The position numbers and the translations under genes are program-made. From Propionibacteriaceae bacterium (GTDB lineage: Bacteria > Actinomycetota > Actinomycetes > Propionibacteriales > Propionibacteriaceae), in NCBI GenBank assembly GCA_017882685.1, contig JADGPA010000045.1, positions 1 through 47,168 of the forward strand: DNA of 47,168 nt, read 5' to 3'. Below the pieces are notes generated by a model. It saw only the letters and a list, made by a program, of their open reading frames with translations, was not told the origin of the DNA and did no database searches. Shown here one piece after another: positions 34,703 to 42,234 of the stretch. Numbering within the stretch: the first letter of the stretch is position 1; each line of letters opens with the position of its first letter.

Positions 34703-35993
34703 CGCCAACCTCCTGCTGGTAGTCGAGTTGGGCCCGTTGCCCGGGCTGCAGGTACGCAGCGCACATTGCAGCCACCTGGTCGAGGGTGACGGCCTCGACC
34801 TCCGCGAGCCGTCGGTTGACCCGCTCCGGGTCGGAGTGCAGCGTGGCGTAGGCGCTGATCATGTCGGCGCGGGAGTCGAGCGCTGCGAGTTCGCTGAGCC
34901 ACTCCCTTGCATACTGGGCCTTCGCCCTGGCGATCTCCGCCGCCGTCGGGCCTTCTGCGGCGAGCCGCTCCACCTCGGTGAGCGCAGCCTCGATGGCAGC
35001 GCTCGCGTCCGCTCCCGGCAGGGCACGCAGCTGGACGAGCCCGAAGGAATTGCCGCCCACCAGAGGGACGGCCGAGGCGCCCGCACCCGCTGCGACGCCG
35101 AGGTTGCGCACCAACTGCTGGTGCAGCCGGGAGGTCTGCCCGCCGCCGAGTGCAACCAGCCCCAGCTCGCAGGCGTCGAAGTCGGGGGTGTCGCGTGGCG
35201 GGAGCCGCCAGGCGAACCAGGTGGCCGCGGCGGGCACCCGTGCCTGTACCTGCAACACCGGGACGCCCTGAAGAGACGGCAGCGATGTGACCGGGGGCCG
35301 GAGTCGCCGGTTCCAGGCCGGCAGGTGCCCGAAGGCGCGTTCAGCTCGCTTGAAGCCCTCTTTCGCGCTCACGTCGCCGACAAGGGTGAGCACGGCGTTG
35401 TCGGGCCGGTAGTGGTTGCGGAAGAAGTTCGCCGCACGCTCGGCGGTGGCGGCATCCAGGTCGACCATCGAGCCGATCGTGGTGTGGCCGTAGGGATGGT
35501 CGGGGCCGAAGACGAGCCTGACAAGGTGTTGCATCGCGTCCCCGTAGGGCACGTTGTCGTAGCGCTGCCGCTTCTCTTCCTTCACCACTTCACGCTGGGT
35601 GTCGACGCTGGTCTCGTCGAGGTGGGAGGGAAGGCTGGCGAGCCGGTCTGCCTCCATCCACAGCGCCAGCTCGAGCGCCCCGACCGGCAGCGTCTCGAAG
35701 TAGTTGGTGCGGTCGAACCAGGTGGTGGCGTTCACCGCTCCGCCGAGGGACTGCAGCAGATTCAGGTGTTCACCGGTGGCCACGTGGTCGGAGCCGGAGA
35801 ACATGAGGTGCTCGAACAGGTGCGCCCAGCCGTGCTCGCCGGGACGTTCGTCGCGTGAGCCAACGTCGTACCAGAGGTTCACTGCCACCATCGGGACGCT
35901 GTGGTCGGGGCTGACCACCACACGCAGGCCATTGTCGAGCGTGCGCTGGTGGATCGGGTAGTTCAATTGATCGGACGAGGCCACGTTGCCCAT
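34689..35993 (-). CDS. M16 family zinc metallopeptidase, catalytic subunit
   Basis: The 434-aa protein from ATG 35993 carries the inverted zinc motif HxxEH in GWAHLFEHLMFSG (about 58-62) and the distant Glu in EVVKEEKRQRYDN at about 139, roughly 77 residues on, as in pitrilysin-type peptidases. Start features are YPIHQRTLDNGLRVVVSPDH, typical of M16B. It should form a clam-shell heterodimer with the product of the next gene, which lacks these residues. No signal peptide is seen, so it is cytoplasmic. Substrates of the bacterial M16B pairs are mostly unknown peptides. GTG 35984 and an upstream codon at 36020 are alternative starts. Confidence 0.92.
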   Translation of the reverse strand: MGNVASSDQLNYPIHQRTLDNGLRVVVSPDHSVPMVAVNLWYDVGSRDERPGEHGWAHLFEHLMFSGSDHVATGEHLNLLQSLGGAVNATTWFDRTNYFETLPVGALELALWMEADRLASLPSHLDETSVDTQREVVKEEKRQRYDNVPYGDAMQHLVRLVFGPDHPYGHTTIGSMVDLDAATAERAANFFRNHYRPDNAVLTLVGDVSAKEGFKRAERAFGHLPAWNRRLRPPVTSLPSLQGVPVLQVQARVPAAATWFAWRLPPRDTPDFDACELGLVALGGGQTSRLHQQLVRNLGVAAGAGASAVPLVGGNSFGLVQLRALPGADASAAIEAALTEVERLAAEGPTAAEIARAKAQYAREWLSELAALDSRADMISAYATLHSDPERVNRRLAEVEAVTLDQVAAMCAAYLQPGQRAQLDYQQEVGDAQA

Positions 35994-36029
35994 CTCACCA
36001 CATCGCACCAGAGGCCCCACAACATGGCA

Positions 36030-36063
36030 GTCCGGCGGGGCGTCGCCGCACGCCCCGCCGGAC
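36030..36063 (-). terminator. Strong hairpin after the ScyD/ScyE-like gene
   Basis: GTCCGGCGGGGCG and CGCCCCGCCGGAC are perfect 13-bp arms around TCGCCGCA, 24 nt past the stop of the minus-strand gene ending at 36088. It lacks a T-tract but isolates that gene from the M16 pair downstream. Confidence 0.75.
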
Positions 36064-36087
36064 CGGTGTGAGGAGGACCGGCGGCGA

Positions 36088-37185
36088 TTAGTGCCGCCAG
36101 CCCTTGCGGGTGTCGATCCTTACGACTGAACCTACCGGGCCGGTCGGGGGGGTGAAGTCGACGGTGGTCGCATACAACTTGCCGCCCCTGCCCGCTTCGA
36201 CGGCAAGTGCGCCCGGCAGCGGCAGGTACTCAGCCACCTTGCCGTGCCTAATCACAGAGATGCGTCCCGCGAACAGTTCAGCGACGTAGATCTTGCCGTC
36301 CGAGATGGCGAGGTTCGTCGGTCCGAGAAGGCCAGTGGCGATCTCCTTGGCCTTGCCGTTCCACGGGTTCACCCGGTACACCTTGCCGCGGGCGCCGAAG
36401 CTGGGATCCTCCGGGCCGCCCGGAAGGGTTGTCACGTAGAGGAACCCATCGCCGCCAACCTCGACGTCGGTCGGCACCGGCTCGAAGCTGTAGGTGACGT
36501 CACCGGAGCAGATGAGCCCGGCTCCCGCTGCTGCCTCCTTGCTGACCTGGGCCGGTTGTGGCGGCAGCACGGCGAGGGTGGAGATCTTCCCTGTTCGACT
36601 GATGCGCAGCAGGGCGTTGGCACCCGCGTCAGCAAGGACGAAGGAGTTCCCATAAGCGGTCAGGGAATAGGCGTGGGAATCGATGGCTCCGGTGTAGCTC
36701 AGCGGGGGAGCCTGCGGGTTCTTTGGATCGACGGTGCACTGGCTCGGGTCGGACAGGCCGTATTGGTTGACCTTGTCCGGGTTGTTCGCCTTCTCGTACG
36801 CGAGGGTGTTCGCCTTGGCGATGAAGGCTCGCGGACCGGCGATGGTGACCCCACTGTCGGGGACGGGCTGCTCACTGGTGTGGGTGTAGGCGAGATACTT
36901 GCCACCCGGCGACAGTGCGACGCCGGAGGCACCGGTGACATCACTGACGAGGGTCTTCACGGTGCCGTCGGACTTGACCTTGCCGATGAGGCCGGCGCCG
37001 TCGGCGACCAGGATGTTGCCATGGCGCACCTCGAGATTGAAGGGTGCGCCGACGGCCGTGGTCAGGACCTTGGTGGTGGGGGTGGGCGCGGGCTTCGTGG
37101 TGCGTGCCCCCGCCGGGGTCGCGATGATCAGGCTCGTCCCTGCCACGAGGGCAGTAGTGGCGATGAGGATGCGAACTACCCGCAT
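36088..37185 (-). CDS. Secreted ScyD/ScyE family beta-propeller protein
   Basis: The 365-aa protein starts MRVVRILIATTALVAGTSLI with a clear signal peptide ending near TPAGA, so it is exported. GGAGG lies 6 nt before the ATG. The mature part shows repeated strands of an NHL/six-bladed propeller: NLEVRHGNILVADG, GASGVALSPGGKYLAYTH, YGNSFVLADAGANALLRIS, VEVGGDGFLYVTTLPGG, and GPTNLAISDGKIYVAELFAG, matching the ScyD/ScyE family, first named in cyanobacterial scytonemin clusters but widespread in actinobacteria as secreted proteins of unknown role. The C-terminus VRIDTRKGWRH is duplicated as a remnant just upstream of the gene (37299-37340). Confidence 0.87.
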   Translation of the reverse strand: MRVVRILIATTALVAGTSLIIATPAGARTTKPAPTPTTKVLTTAVGAPFNLEVRHGNILVADGAGLIGKVKSDGTVKTLVSDVTGASGVALSPGGKYLAYTHTSEQPVPDSGVTIAGPRAFIAKANTLAYEKANNPDKVNQYGLSDPSQCTVDPKNPQAPPLSYTGAIDSHAYSLTAYGNSFVLADAGANALLRISRTGKISTLAVLPPQPAQVSKEAAAGAGLICSGDVTYSFEPVPTDVEVGGDGFLYVTTLPGGPEDPSFGARGKVYRVNPWNGKAKEIATGLLGPTNLAISDGKIYVAELFAGRISVIRHGKVAEYLPLPGALAVEAGRGGKLYATTVDFTPPTGPVGSVVRIDTRKGWRH

Positions 37186-37298
37186 TGATGCCTCCGAGCG
37201 TTTCGTGGTCGCAGGCCTACGGGCGGCGATGCCTGCACCGACTATCGTCCGATGCGGCTGTGAAGCCCCGGTATGGGCAAACTTGCGGCACAGCGGGC

Positions 37299-37340
37299 TC
37301 AGTGCCGCCATCCCTTGTGTGTGTCGATCTTCAGACCGGA
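37299..37340 (-). pseudogene. Remnant 3' end of a second ScyD/ScyE-like gene
   Basis: The minus strand encodes SGLKIDTHKGWRH and a stop, nearly the same as the C-terminus SVVRIDTRKGWRH of the gene at 36088. The nucleotide sequences match through the stop codon and diverge on both sides, and the remnant has no start or ribosome site. It sits between rpiB and the intact gene. The simplest reading is a tandem duplication of which only the last ~14 codons survive. Confidence 0.65.
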
Positions 37341-37368
37341 CGCCTCCTGGGGTATGCGCCAGCCGGCG

Positions 37369-37854
37369 TCAGCCCTGTGGCAGCGGGGGCAGTTCGCCCG
37401 AGTCCTCGTAGCTCCTGAGCAAGCCGATCCGGCGGGCATGCCGCGGGTCGCCGCTGAATGGTGTGGCCAGGAAGGTGGCGACGAATCCGGTGGCCTCCAC
37501 CGTCGAGTGCATCCGCGCCCCGATGGCGACCACCTGAGCGTCGTTGTGCTCCCGGGCAAGCCGGGCCGTCTCCTCCGACCACGCCAGGGCCGCTCGGATG
37601 CCCCGCACCTTGTTCGCCGACATCTGCTCGCCGTTGCCCGAGCCGCCGATCACCACGCCGAGGGCTTCCACACCGGCATCGGCGTCGGCAGCGACGCCAG
37701 CGGCCGCGCGGAGGCAGTAGACGGGGTAGTCGTCGTCCGGGACGGGGCGGTCCGGGCCGTGGTCGACAGGTTCGTAGCCGTTGGCCACGAGCCAGCCGAC
37801 GATGTGGGACTTCAGCTCCCACCCCGCATGGTCGGAGCCCAGGTGCACGCGCAT
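37369..37854 (-). CDS. rpiB: Ribose-5-phosphate isomerase B
   Basis: RpiB interconverts ribose-5-phosphate and ribulose-5-phosphate in the pentose phosphate pathway. The 161-aa protein starts MRVHLGSDHAGWELKSHI, the family signature, and contains DYPVYCLRAA, VVIGGSGNGEQMSANKVRGI (the phosphate-binding GSGNGE loop), ALAWSEETARLAREHNDAQV, and a C-terminal GDPRHARRI. In the mycobacterial type the catalytic base is a Glu rather than the E. coli Cys; GNGE supplies that Glu here. Length and all motifs are normal. The intergenic remnant of a ScyD-like gene lies just downstream. Confidence 0.95.
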   Translation of the reverse strand: MRVHLGSDHAGWELKSHIVGWLVANGYEPVDHGPDRPVPDDDYPVYCLRAAAGVAADADAGVEALGVVIGGSGNGEQMSANKVRGIRAALAWSEETARLAREHNDAQVVAIGARMHSTVEATGFVATFLATPFSGDPRHARRIGLLRSYEDSGELPPLPQG

Positions 37855-37931
37855 GTCGCCAGTGTTCCACGCCTCCCCAGGGCGCCGGGAAGCTATCGTC
37901 GGTCCCGTCCACGCACGTACCAGGAGTGAGC

Positions 37932-38405
37932 ATGAGCGAGTTGACCGAACAGTTGGAGGCGGAAGAGCGCGAGCTCCGGTTCGCCGATTTCAGCCTCGAG
38001 GACGCCTGGGTGTTGGGCTCCCGGATGCGTGCGGCCGCCGAGGAGGCAGGACTCCCGGTGGCGATCGGCATCCAGCTGGGCGAGCAGCGGGTCTTCCACA
38101 CCGCCCTGCCGGGTTCGAGCTCCGACAACGACCAGTGGCTGGCCCGCAAGACGAGGGTGGCGCTGCGCTACGGGAACGCCTCCCTTGCGGTGGGGGAGAG
38201 CTTCCGCGACCGCGGGCGCGACTTTGACGCCGATTCGCGCCTCGATCCCTCTCGGTACGCCGCCCACGGTGGCGTTGTGCCGCTGCGCCTGAAGAGCGGA
38301 ACGGTGATCGGTGTTGTCGGCGTCTCCGGGCTGCCCCAGCTGGAGGACCACGCTTTCGTGGTGCAGCACCTGCGCGCCTTTCTCGCGGGCCGCGACGCCG
38401 GCTGA
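37932..38405 (+). CDS. HbpS/GlcG-type heme-degrading-domain protein (UPF0303-like)
   Basis: The 157-aa protein from ATG 37932 (GGAG at 37923 upstream) opens MSELTEQLEAEERELRFADF, then AWVLGSRMRAAAEEAGLPVAI and GIQLGEQRVFHTALPGSS, the pattern of the UPF0303/HbpS-like alpha-beta family, ending GGVVPLRLKSGTVIGVVGVSG and QLEDHAFVVQHLRAFL. Relatives bind heme or small ligands; there is no enzyme motif to confirm activity here. It is cytoplasmic, with no signal. The stop codon lies inside a copy of the dispersed TGAGCCTGTCGA repeat. It is divergent from rpiB by 77 bp. Confidence 0.85.
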   Translation: MSELTEQLEAEERELRFADFSLEDAWVLGSRMRAAAEEAGLPVAIGIQLGEQRVFHTALPGSSSDNDQWLARKTRVALRYGNASLAVGESFRDRGRDFDADSRLDPSRYAAHGGVVPLRLKSGTVIGVVGVSGLPQLEDHAFVVQHLRAFLAGRDAG

Positions 38406-38418
38406 GCCTGTCGAAGCC
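38400..38418. repeat. Dispersed short repeat, copy 2 (TGAGCCTGTCGA core)
   Basis: GGCTGAGCCTGTCGAAGCC, the same core as at 8476-8495. Again its TGA is the stop codon of the upstream gene, here the HbpS-like gene. Confidence 0.6.
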
Positions 38419-38420
38419 TG

Positions 38421-38753
38421 CTACTTCGCCGGCAGCGTCCTCGTGAATGACAGCGCCTGATTGAGCCACCAGCGCAGGGCGGCCTCGTCGACGAGGACCG
38501 CGTCGTCGATACGCAGCCAGCCGCTCATCCTGTGGCCGCGCATGTCGAACGGCTGCGCGCCGTCCCGCTCGAGCAGGGATTCGCCCACCATCGGATCGAT
38601 CCGCAGCATCAGTCCGCCCCCGCCGCTGGCGGCAGCGGTCATGTTGCCGCCCAACAGGAAGGCGCAACCGCCGAACATGCGCTTCTCCGTGATGCCGGGT
38701 TCGAAGGACAGCGCCGCGCGGATGCGGGCGGCGAGCTCCTGATCGTAGGCCAT
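38421..38753 (-). CDS. TfoX/Sxy N-terminal-domain protein
   Basis: A 110-aa protein from ATG 38753 (MAYDQELAARIRAAL) with the TfoX N-terminal domain: ITEKRMFGGCAFLLGGNM, then GGGLMLRIDP, and a C-terminal MSGWLRIDDAVL and LRWWLNQALSFTRTLP. Free-standing TfoX_N proteins of about 110 aa are common in actinobacteria and are not the competence regulator itself; their function is unknown. CATAAT ends 7 nt before this ATG on the minus strand, so the mRNA may be leaderless, which favours 38753 over ATG 38762. It ends 2 nt from the dispersed repeat. Confidence 0.87.
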   Translation of the reverse strand: MAYDQELAARIRAALSFEPGITEKRMFGGCAFLLGGNMTAAASGGGGLMLRIDPMVGESLLERDGAQPFDMRGHRMSGWLRIDDAVLVDEAALRWWLNQALSFTRTLPAK

Positions 38754-38795
38754 GGGCGCCATTATGGTGGCTGCCTCCGACGCCCCGGTAGGGCG

Positions 38796-40004
38796 TCAGC
38801 GGGCGACGAACTCCTTCAGCCCAGCCAGCACCCGGTCGACGTCATCGTCGTCGCTGTACGGGGCGAGGCCGAGTCGCAGGCCGTGGGTGTCAGGCAGCGC
38901 CAGCCGGGTGAACGGCTCAAGGGCGTAGAAGGAGCCGGCTGGTGCCAGCACCTTGCGGGCGGCGAGGAACTCGTAGGCGTCCCAGGTGTGTCGTCCAGGC
39001 AGGGTGAGCAGCAGCGTCGGCGTCCGGTCGGCGGCGCGGGAATGCACAACCACGTCGCTGCCGAGCTCGCCCAGGCCAGCTTCCAGGCGGTGCCGTAGCC
39101 GCAGCTCATGAGCGTCGACGGCGTGCAGGGACGCACGCAGTTGTTCGCGGCGGCCACTGGCAGTGCCAGGGGCGATGGCGGCGAGGAAGTCGACGGCGGC
39201 CGTGGCGCCGGCCAGCAGTTCGTAGGGCAGGGTGCCGAGCTCGAACCGCTCGGGAACCTGGTCGGTGGAGGACAGTAGCTTGTCGGGCCACAGGGTCGCC
39301 AGGAGCTCCGGAGCAGCGGCGAGGACGCCGCAGTGCGGGCCAAGGAACTTGTAGGGAGAGCACACGAACGAGTCGACCCCCAGGGCCGCGACGTCGACGA
39401 ATTGATGTGCGGCGTAGTGGACGCCGTCGACGTGCACCAGGGCTCCGACGGCATGGGCCGCGGCGGCGATCGCCCGGAGGGGCGGCTTGGTGCCGATCAG
39501 GTTGGACGCCCCGGTAACGGCGACCAGGCGGGTGCGTGCGGTCAGGGCGGCGGTGACACTTTCGGAGTCAACCTCGCCGGTGGCCGGGTCGAAGTCGATC
39601 CACCTGACCACGGCCCCCACGGCTGCGGCGGCCTGCACCCACGGACGCACGTTGGCGTCGTGGTCGAGACGGGTCACCACAACCTCGTCCCCCGCGCGCC
39701 ACTGCTTGGCAAGGGCGCGGGAGAGGTCGTACGTGAGCTGGGTGGCGCTGCGGCCGTGCACGATGCCGCCGGCGGGTACGCCCAGCAGGTCGGCGTATGC
39801 AGCCCGGAAGCCGGTTACGGCGGCTTCCGCGTTCGCCTCGGAAGGGCTCAGCAGCCCGCGGTTGGACAGCGGTGAGGTGAGGGTTGTCAGGATCGCGGCG
39901 CCCACCTCGAATGGGGTCTGGGTGCCGCCGGGGCCGTCGAAGTGGGCCGTCCCCGAGCGCAGGGACGGGAATTGGTCGCGCAGGGCGGCGACGTCGTAGG
40001 TCAT
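38796..40004 (-). CDS. Cysteine desulfurase-like PLP enzyme
   Basis: The 402-aa protein is a fold-type I PLP enzyme of the SufS/CsdA-like branch: HFDGPGGTQTPFEVG at the start, SATQLTYDLSRALAKQW, RLDHDANVRPWVQAA (the PLP-stacking region), LVAVTGASNLIGTKPPL, HVDGVHYAAHQFVDV and SPYKFLGPHCGVLAA with the Schiff-base Lys. Annotated relatives are called cysteine desulfurase-like and often lack clear evidence of sulfur transfer; the C-terminal active Cys loop of SufS is not obvious. Upstream on the minus strand TAGACT (40034-40039) and GGGAG (before ATG 40004) give a plausible promoter and ribosome site. Confidence 0.9.
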   Translation of the reverse strand: MTYDVAALRDQFPSLRSGTAHFDGPGGTQTPFEVGAAILTTLTSPLSNRGLLSPSEANAEAAVTGFRAAYADLLGVPAGGIVHGRSATQLTYDLSRALAKQWRAGDEVVVTRLDHDANVRPWVQAAAAVGAVVRWIDFDPATGEVDSESVTAALTARTRLVAVTGASNLIGTKPPLRAIAAAAHAVGALVHVDGVHYAAHQFVDVAALGVDSFVCSPYKFLGPHCGVLAAAPELLATLWPDKLLSSTDQVPERFELGTLPYELLAGATAAVDFLAAIAPGTASGRREQLRASLHAVDAHELRLRHRLEAGLGELGSDVVVHSRAADRTPTLLLTLPGRHTWDAYEFLAARKVLAPAGSFYALEPFTRLALPDTHGLRLGLAPYSDDDDVDRVLAGLKEFVAR

Positions 40005-40174
40005 CAGGGCTCCCGGATCGTGTGGCGCTGGCGAGTCTAGGGGCGGGCCGCTGGCCCCGCCCGCCCCTGGCCGGGGGACGGATTCGCGCGTGCTGTGGCA
40101 GGCCGCGCGGCGGTCGTGTCACTGTTCACGACGAAAGCTCGGAAATGGGTCGCCGGCCGGGCCATGATGGCCTC

Positions 40175-40744
40175 ATGGGCACGCTTGCAGAGGATGTCGT
40201 TAACGCACTGCGGGAGGCGGGCGCTCTCCTCACCCCCGGCCTGACCGCAGAGGAATTGGCGACTGTGCAGGACCAGTGGGGTGTCGAATTCTCCGCCGAC
40301 CACGCCGAGTTCCTTCGGCTGGCCGTCCCTCTCGGTGAGGGCTGGGTCGACTGGCGCGGGCCCGCCGAGCCGGTCGCACTGCTGCTGAGGGTTCCGACCG
40401 ACGGACTGCTGTACGACGTGGAGCACAACGACTTCTGGCCGGCATCCTGGGGTGAGCGCGTCAGCGACCCCACCACGGCGCTTGGGGTGGCGTCCGAACA
40501 TCTCGCCGGCTGGCCACGCCTCCTCCCGCTGTACAGCCACCGTTACCTGCCGCCGGGCCCGCTCGCGTCCCCGAGCCCGGTCTTTTCGGTTGTCCAGAGT
40601 GACGTGGTCTACTTCGGCGTCGACCTGATGGAGTGGGTGCAGCGGGAGTTCTTCGGGGTGCCGCTGCCCACGGGACGAGACCTTCGTCCCTTGGTGCCGC
40701 ACTGGACGCAGCTGGCCGAAGGCAGCGAGGACTTCGACCTCTAG
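40175..40744 (+). CDS. SMI1/KNR4-like protein
   Basis: A 189-aa protein starting MGTLAEDVVNALREAGALL. The part LTAEELATVQDQWGVEFSADHAEFLRLAVPLGEGWVDWRG follows the SMI1/KNR4 pattern (an N-terminal helix, then a strand with the conserved FSADHAEFLRL), and LPLYSHRYLPPGP and VVYFGVDLMEWVQREF come later. SUKH members often serve as immunity proteins to secreted toxins, but no toxin or secretion gene adjoins it and many stand-alone members have unknown roles. CATGAT ends 6 nt before the ATG, again hinting at a leaderless transcript. Confidence 0.72.
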   Translation: MGTLAEDVVNALREAGALLTPGLTAEELATVQDQWGVEFSADHAEFLRLAVPLGEGWVDWRGPAEPVALLLRVPTDGLLYDVEHNDFWPASWGERVSDPTTALGVASEHLAGWPRLLPLYSHRYLPPGPLASPSPVFSVVQSDVVYFGVDLMEWVQREFFGVPLPTGRDLRPLVPHWTQLAEGSEDFDL

Positions 40745-40773
40745 CCGCTTCGAGGGAGGCGCCGTCAGCGGGC

Positions 40774-41128
40774 TCAGTCGTCGCTGCCGCGAGGGATCCC
40801 CAGGGTGGCCAGCAGGTCCTCGTTGAACCCGATCAACACCAGCTGGCAGGAGGCCCTGTGCGGATCGTCCAGCCACGCCCCGTCCCCATGCCGCACGCGC
40901 TGGATGGCGGCGTGGTGCGCCTGGGCGTGCCCATCGAAACGGGCAAGGACGGCGGTGAACCGCAGATCATGGCCAGGCCGGCGTCGGCACGCTCGAGGTC
41001 GTCCAGGGCAGCGGCGCCCCACCGCAGGTCGGAGTGGTCGTTGCGGCCCGGCGGGTCCCACCCGGCGACCCCAGCACCCGGACGCCGTGCAGGGCGAGGA
41101 GGTCGGGAGAAGAGCGGTGGGCTGTCAT
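40774..41128 (-). pseudogene. Broken MarR/winged-helix-type regulator gene
   Basis: Three frames on the minus strand together resemble one actinobacterial regulator-like protein. From ATG 41128 comes MTAHRSSPDLLALHGVRVLG, the N-terminal helix; then another frame gives GRNDHSDLRWGAAALDDLER, matching the family's middle part (usually PNDHTDPRWD); and the third gives RFTAVLARFDGHAQAHHAAI, then WLDDPHRASCQLV and FNEDLLATLGIPRGSDD, the typical C-terminus. The DNA-binding wing (about 50-80 residues) is missing and at least two frameshifts are needed. I infer a deletion followed by decay. It lies between the SMI1-like gene and lsr2. Confidence 0.6.
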
Positions 41129-41248
41129 CCGCGCGACGCTTCGACTGCCATGCCGACCGCGCCAGGTCAAACCCGCTCCGATCCGGGGCACATGCCGCGG
41201 TAGCGGGAAATGCGTTGTCGGAACCTGTGATTGCTGTGTCGCGCCTGC

Positions 41249-41278
41249 TTGATCAGTGCACTCCCTGAGCCCTAGAGT
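41249..41278 (+). promoter_or_regulatory. lsr2 promoter
   Basis: TTGATC (41249-41254), an 18-nt spacer and TAGAGT (41273-41278). Transcription would begin near 41285, inside the palindrome at 41280-41293, leaving a leader of about 25 nt with the ribosome site GGGAGAGGAA. Confidence 0.6.
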
Positions 41279-41279
41279 C

Positions 41280-41293
41280 GTACGAGTTCGTAC
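41280..41293. promoter_or_regulatory. Palindrome over the lsr2 transcription start (candidate operator)
   Basis: GTACGA-GT-TCGTAC: perfect 6-bp arms separated by two bases, immediately downstream of the -10 box. A protein bound here would block initiation. Confidence 0.5.
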
Positions 41294-41309
41294 ACCGGGA
41301 GAGGAAAAC

Positions 41310-41642
41310 ATGGCGCGCTCTTACGTGGCCGTTATCAAGGATGATCTGACTGGCGAGGTGATCGAGGACGGCAAGGCGGTCACGATCGAGTTCACCGTTG
41401 GTGGAAGGGCCTACACCATCGACCTGGGCCCCACGAATGCCGATGCGTTCCACGCGGCGCTCGAGAAGTACGTCGCGGCCGCCACCAAGGTCGGGGGAGC
41501 AGCCCGCGGGCGCAGGACATCGACCAGGAACCCTCAGGACCTGGCAGCCATCCGCGCATGGGCCAACGATCATGGCTATGTCGTGGCTGCCCGCGGACGG
41601 ATCAGCTCTGAAATCAAGGAAGCGTTCGAGCAGGCTCGCTGA
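41310..41642 (+). CDS. lsr2: Lsr2 family nucleoid-associated xenogeneic silencer
   Basis: The 110-aa protein MARSYVAVIKDDLTGEVIED is a canonical Lsr2. The N-terminal dimerisation domain spans about 1-55 (VTIEFTVGGRAYTIDLG), and the C-terminal DNA-binding domain has the RGR hook in YVVAARGRISSEI (residues 95-97), which inserts in the minor groove of AT-rich DNA. The linker carries GGAARGRRTSTRN. GGGAGAGG lies just before ATG 41310; the frame is open upstream but without a start signal. Lsr2 bridges and silences foreign AT-rich DNA. It is monocistronic, with promoter, palindrome and terminator all visible. Confidence 0.96.
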   Translation: MARSYVAVIKDDLTGEVIEDGKAVTIEFTVGGRAYTIDLGPTNADAFHAALEKYVAAATKVGGAARGRRTSTRNPQDLAAIRAWANDHGYVVAARGRISSEIKEAFEQAR

Positions 41643-41658
41643 TCGCGTCCTGATGAGT

Positions 41659-41694
41659 GGGCCCGGATCCGACAATGACGTCGGTTTCGGGCCC
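41659..41694. terminator. Hairpin between lsr2 and the VOC gene
   Basis: GGGCCCGGATCCGAC and GTCGGTTTCGGGCCC pair at 13 of 15 positions around a six-base loop. It stands between convergent stop codons (41642 and 41703) and can serve both. Confidence 0.7.
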
Positions 41695-41702
41695 TCCTCC
41701 TG

Positions 41703-42149
41703 CTATTGCCCGGAGTTGGCGCCTGCGGCGTCCATGACATTCGTCCCATCGGACAGCACGGGTGAAATGAAGCCGAAAATGTTGCCGTCTGGGTCGATCA
41801 GGTAGGCAATACGGCCCACCCCGGCCATGTCGGCCGGCGGCAGCGCGCCCACCCCGCCCAGCTCGATGCCCTTGGTGAAGACGGCGTCGACGTCGTCGAC
41901 GCCGAGGACGAGGTTTGCCCCTGCCACCGGGCCGCCGACCTGTGGGCTCGCGCCCTGCCGCTGCACGAGGCCGCCGTTGATGCCATGCCCGGCGGAGCCC
42001 GTCACGATCGAGCCATCGCCGGTGTTGATCACCCAGTACTCGACCTCGCCGAACCGTGTGAACGTCCAGCCGAACAGGGCGGAGTAGAAGTCGATCAGCC
42101 GCTGCGGCTCGGCCGCATGGATCTCGAAATGGACGACGAGGTTGGCCAT
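41703..42149 (-). CDS. VOC (glyoxalase/bleomycin-resistance-like) protein
   Basis: A 148-aa protein with two beta-alpha-beta-beta-beta modules: MANLVVHFEIHAAEPQRLID and FYSALFGWTFTRFGEVEYWV at the start, and GANLVLGVDDVDAVFTKGIE, then GRIAYLIDPDGNIFGFISP at the end, where DPDGN-x-FG is the common VOC ending. Metal ligands can be guessed at His (HFEIH) and the late acidic residue, but the reaction is unknown. CAGGAGG lies 4 nt before ATG 42149, fixing the start. It is a single gene, convergent with lsr2. Confidence 0.88.
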   Translation of the reverse strand: MANLVVHFEIHAAEPQRLIDFYSALFGWTFTRFGEVEYWVINTGDGSIVTGSAGHGINGGLVQRQGASPQVGGPVAGANLVLGVDDVDAVFTKGIELGGVGALPPADMAGVGRIAYLIDPDGNIFGFISPVLSDGTNVMDAAGANSGQ

Positions 42150-42234
42150 GGTTCCTCCTGGAATCCGGGTGCCGGAACTCCTGACAGTCTCCTCGCCCCT
42201 CGAAGCGCCCGACAAGGGGAACCGCGCGCAGGTG

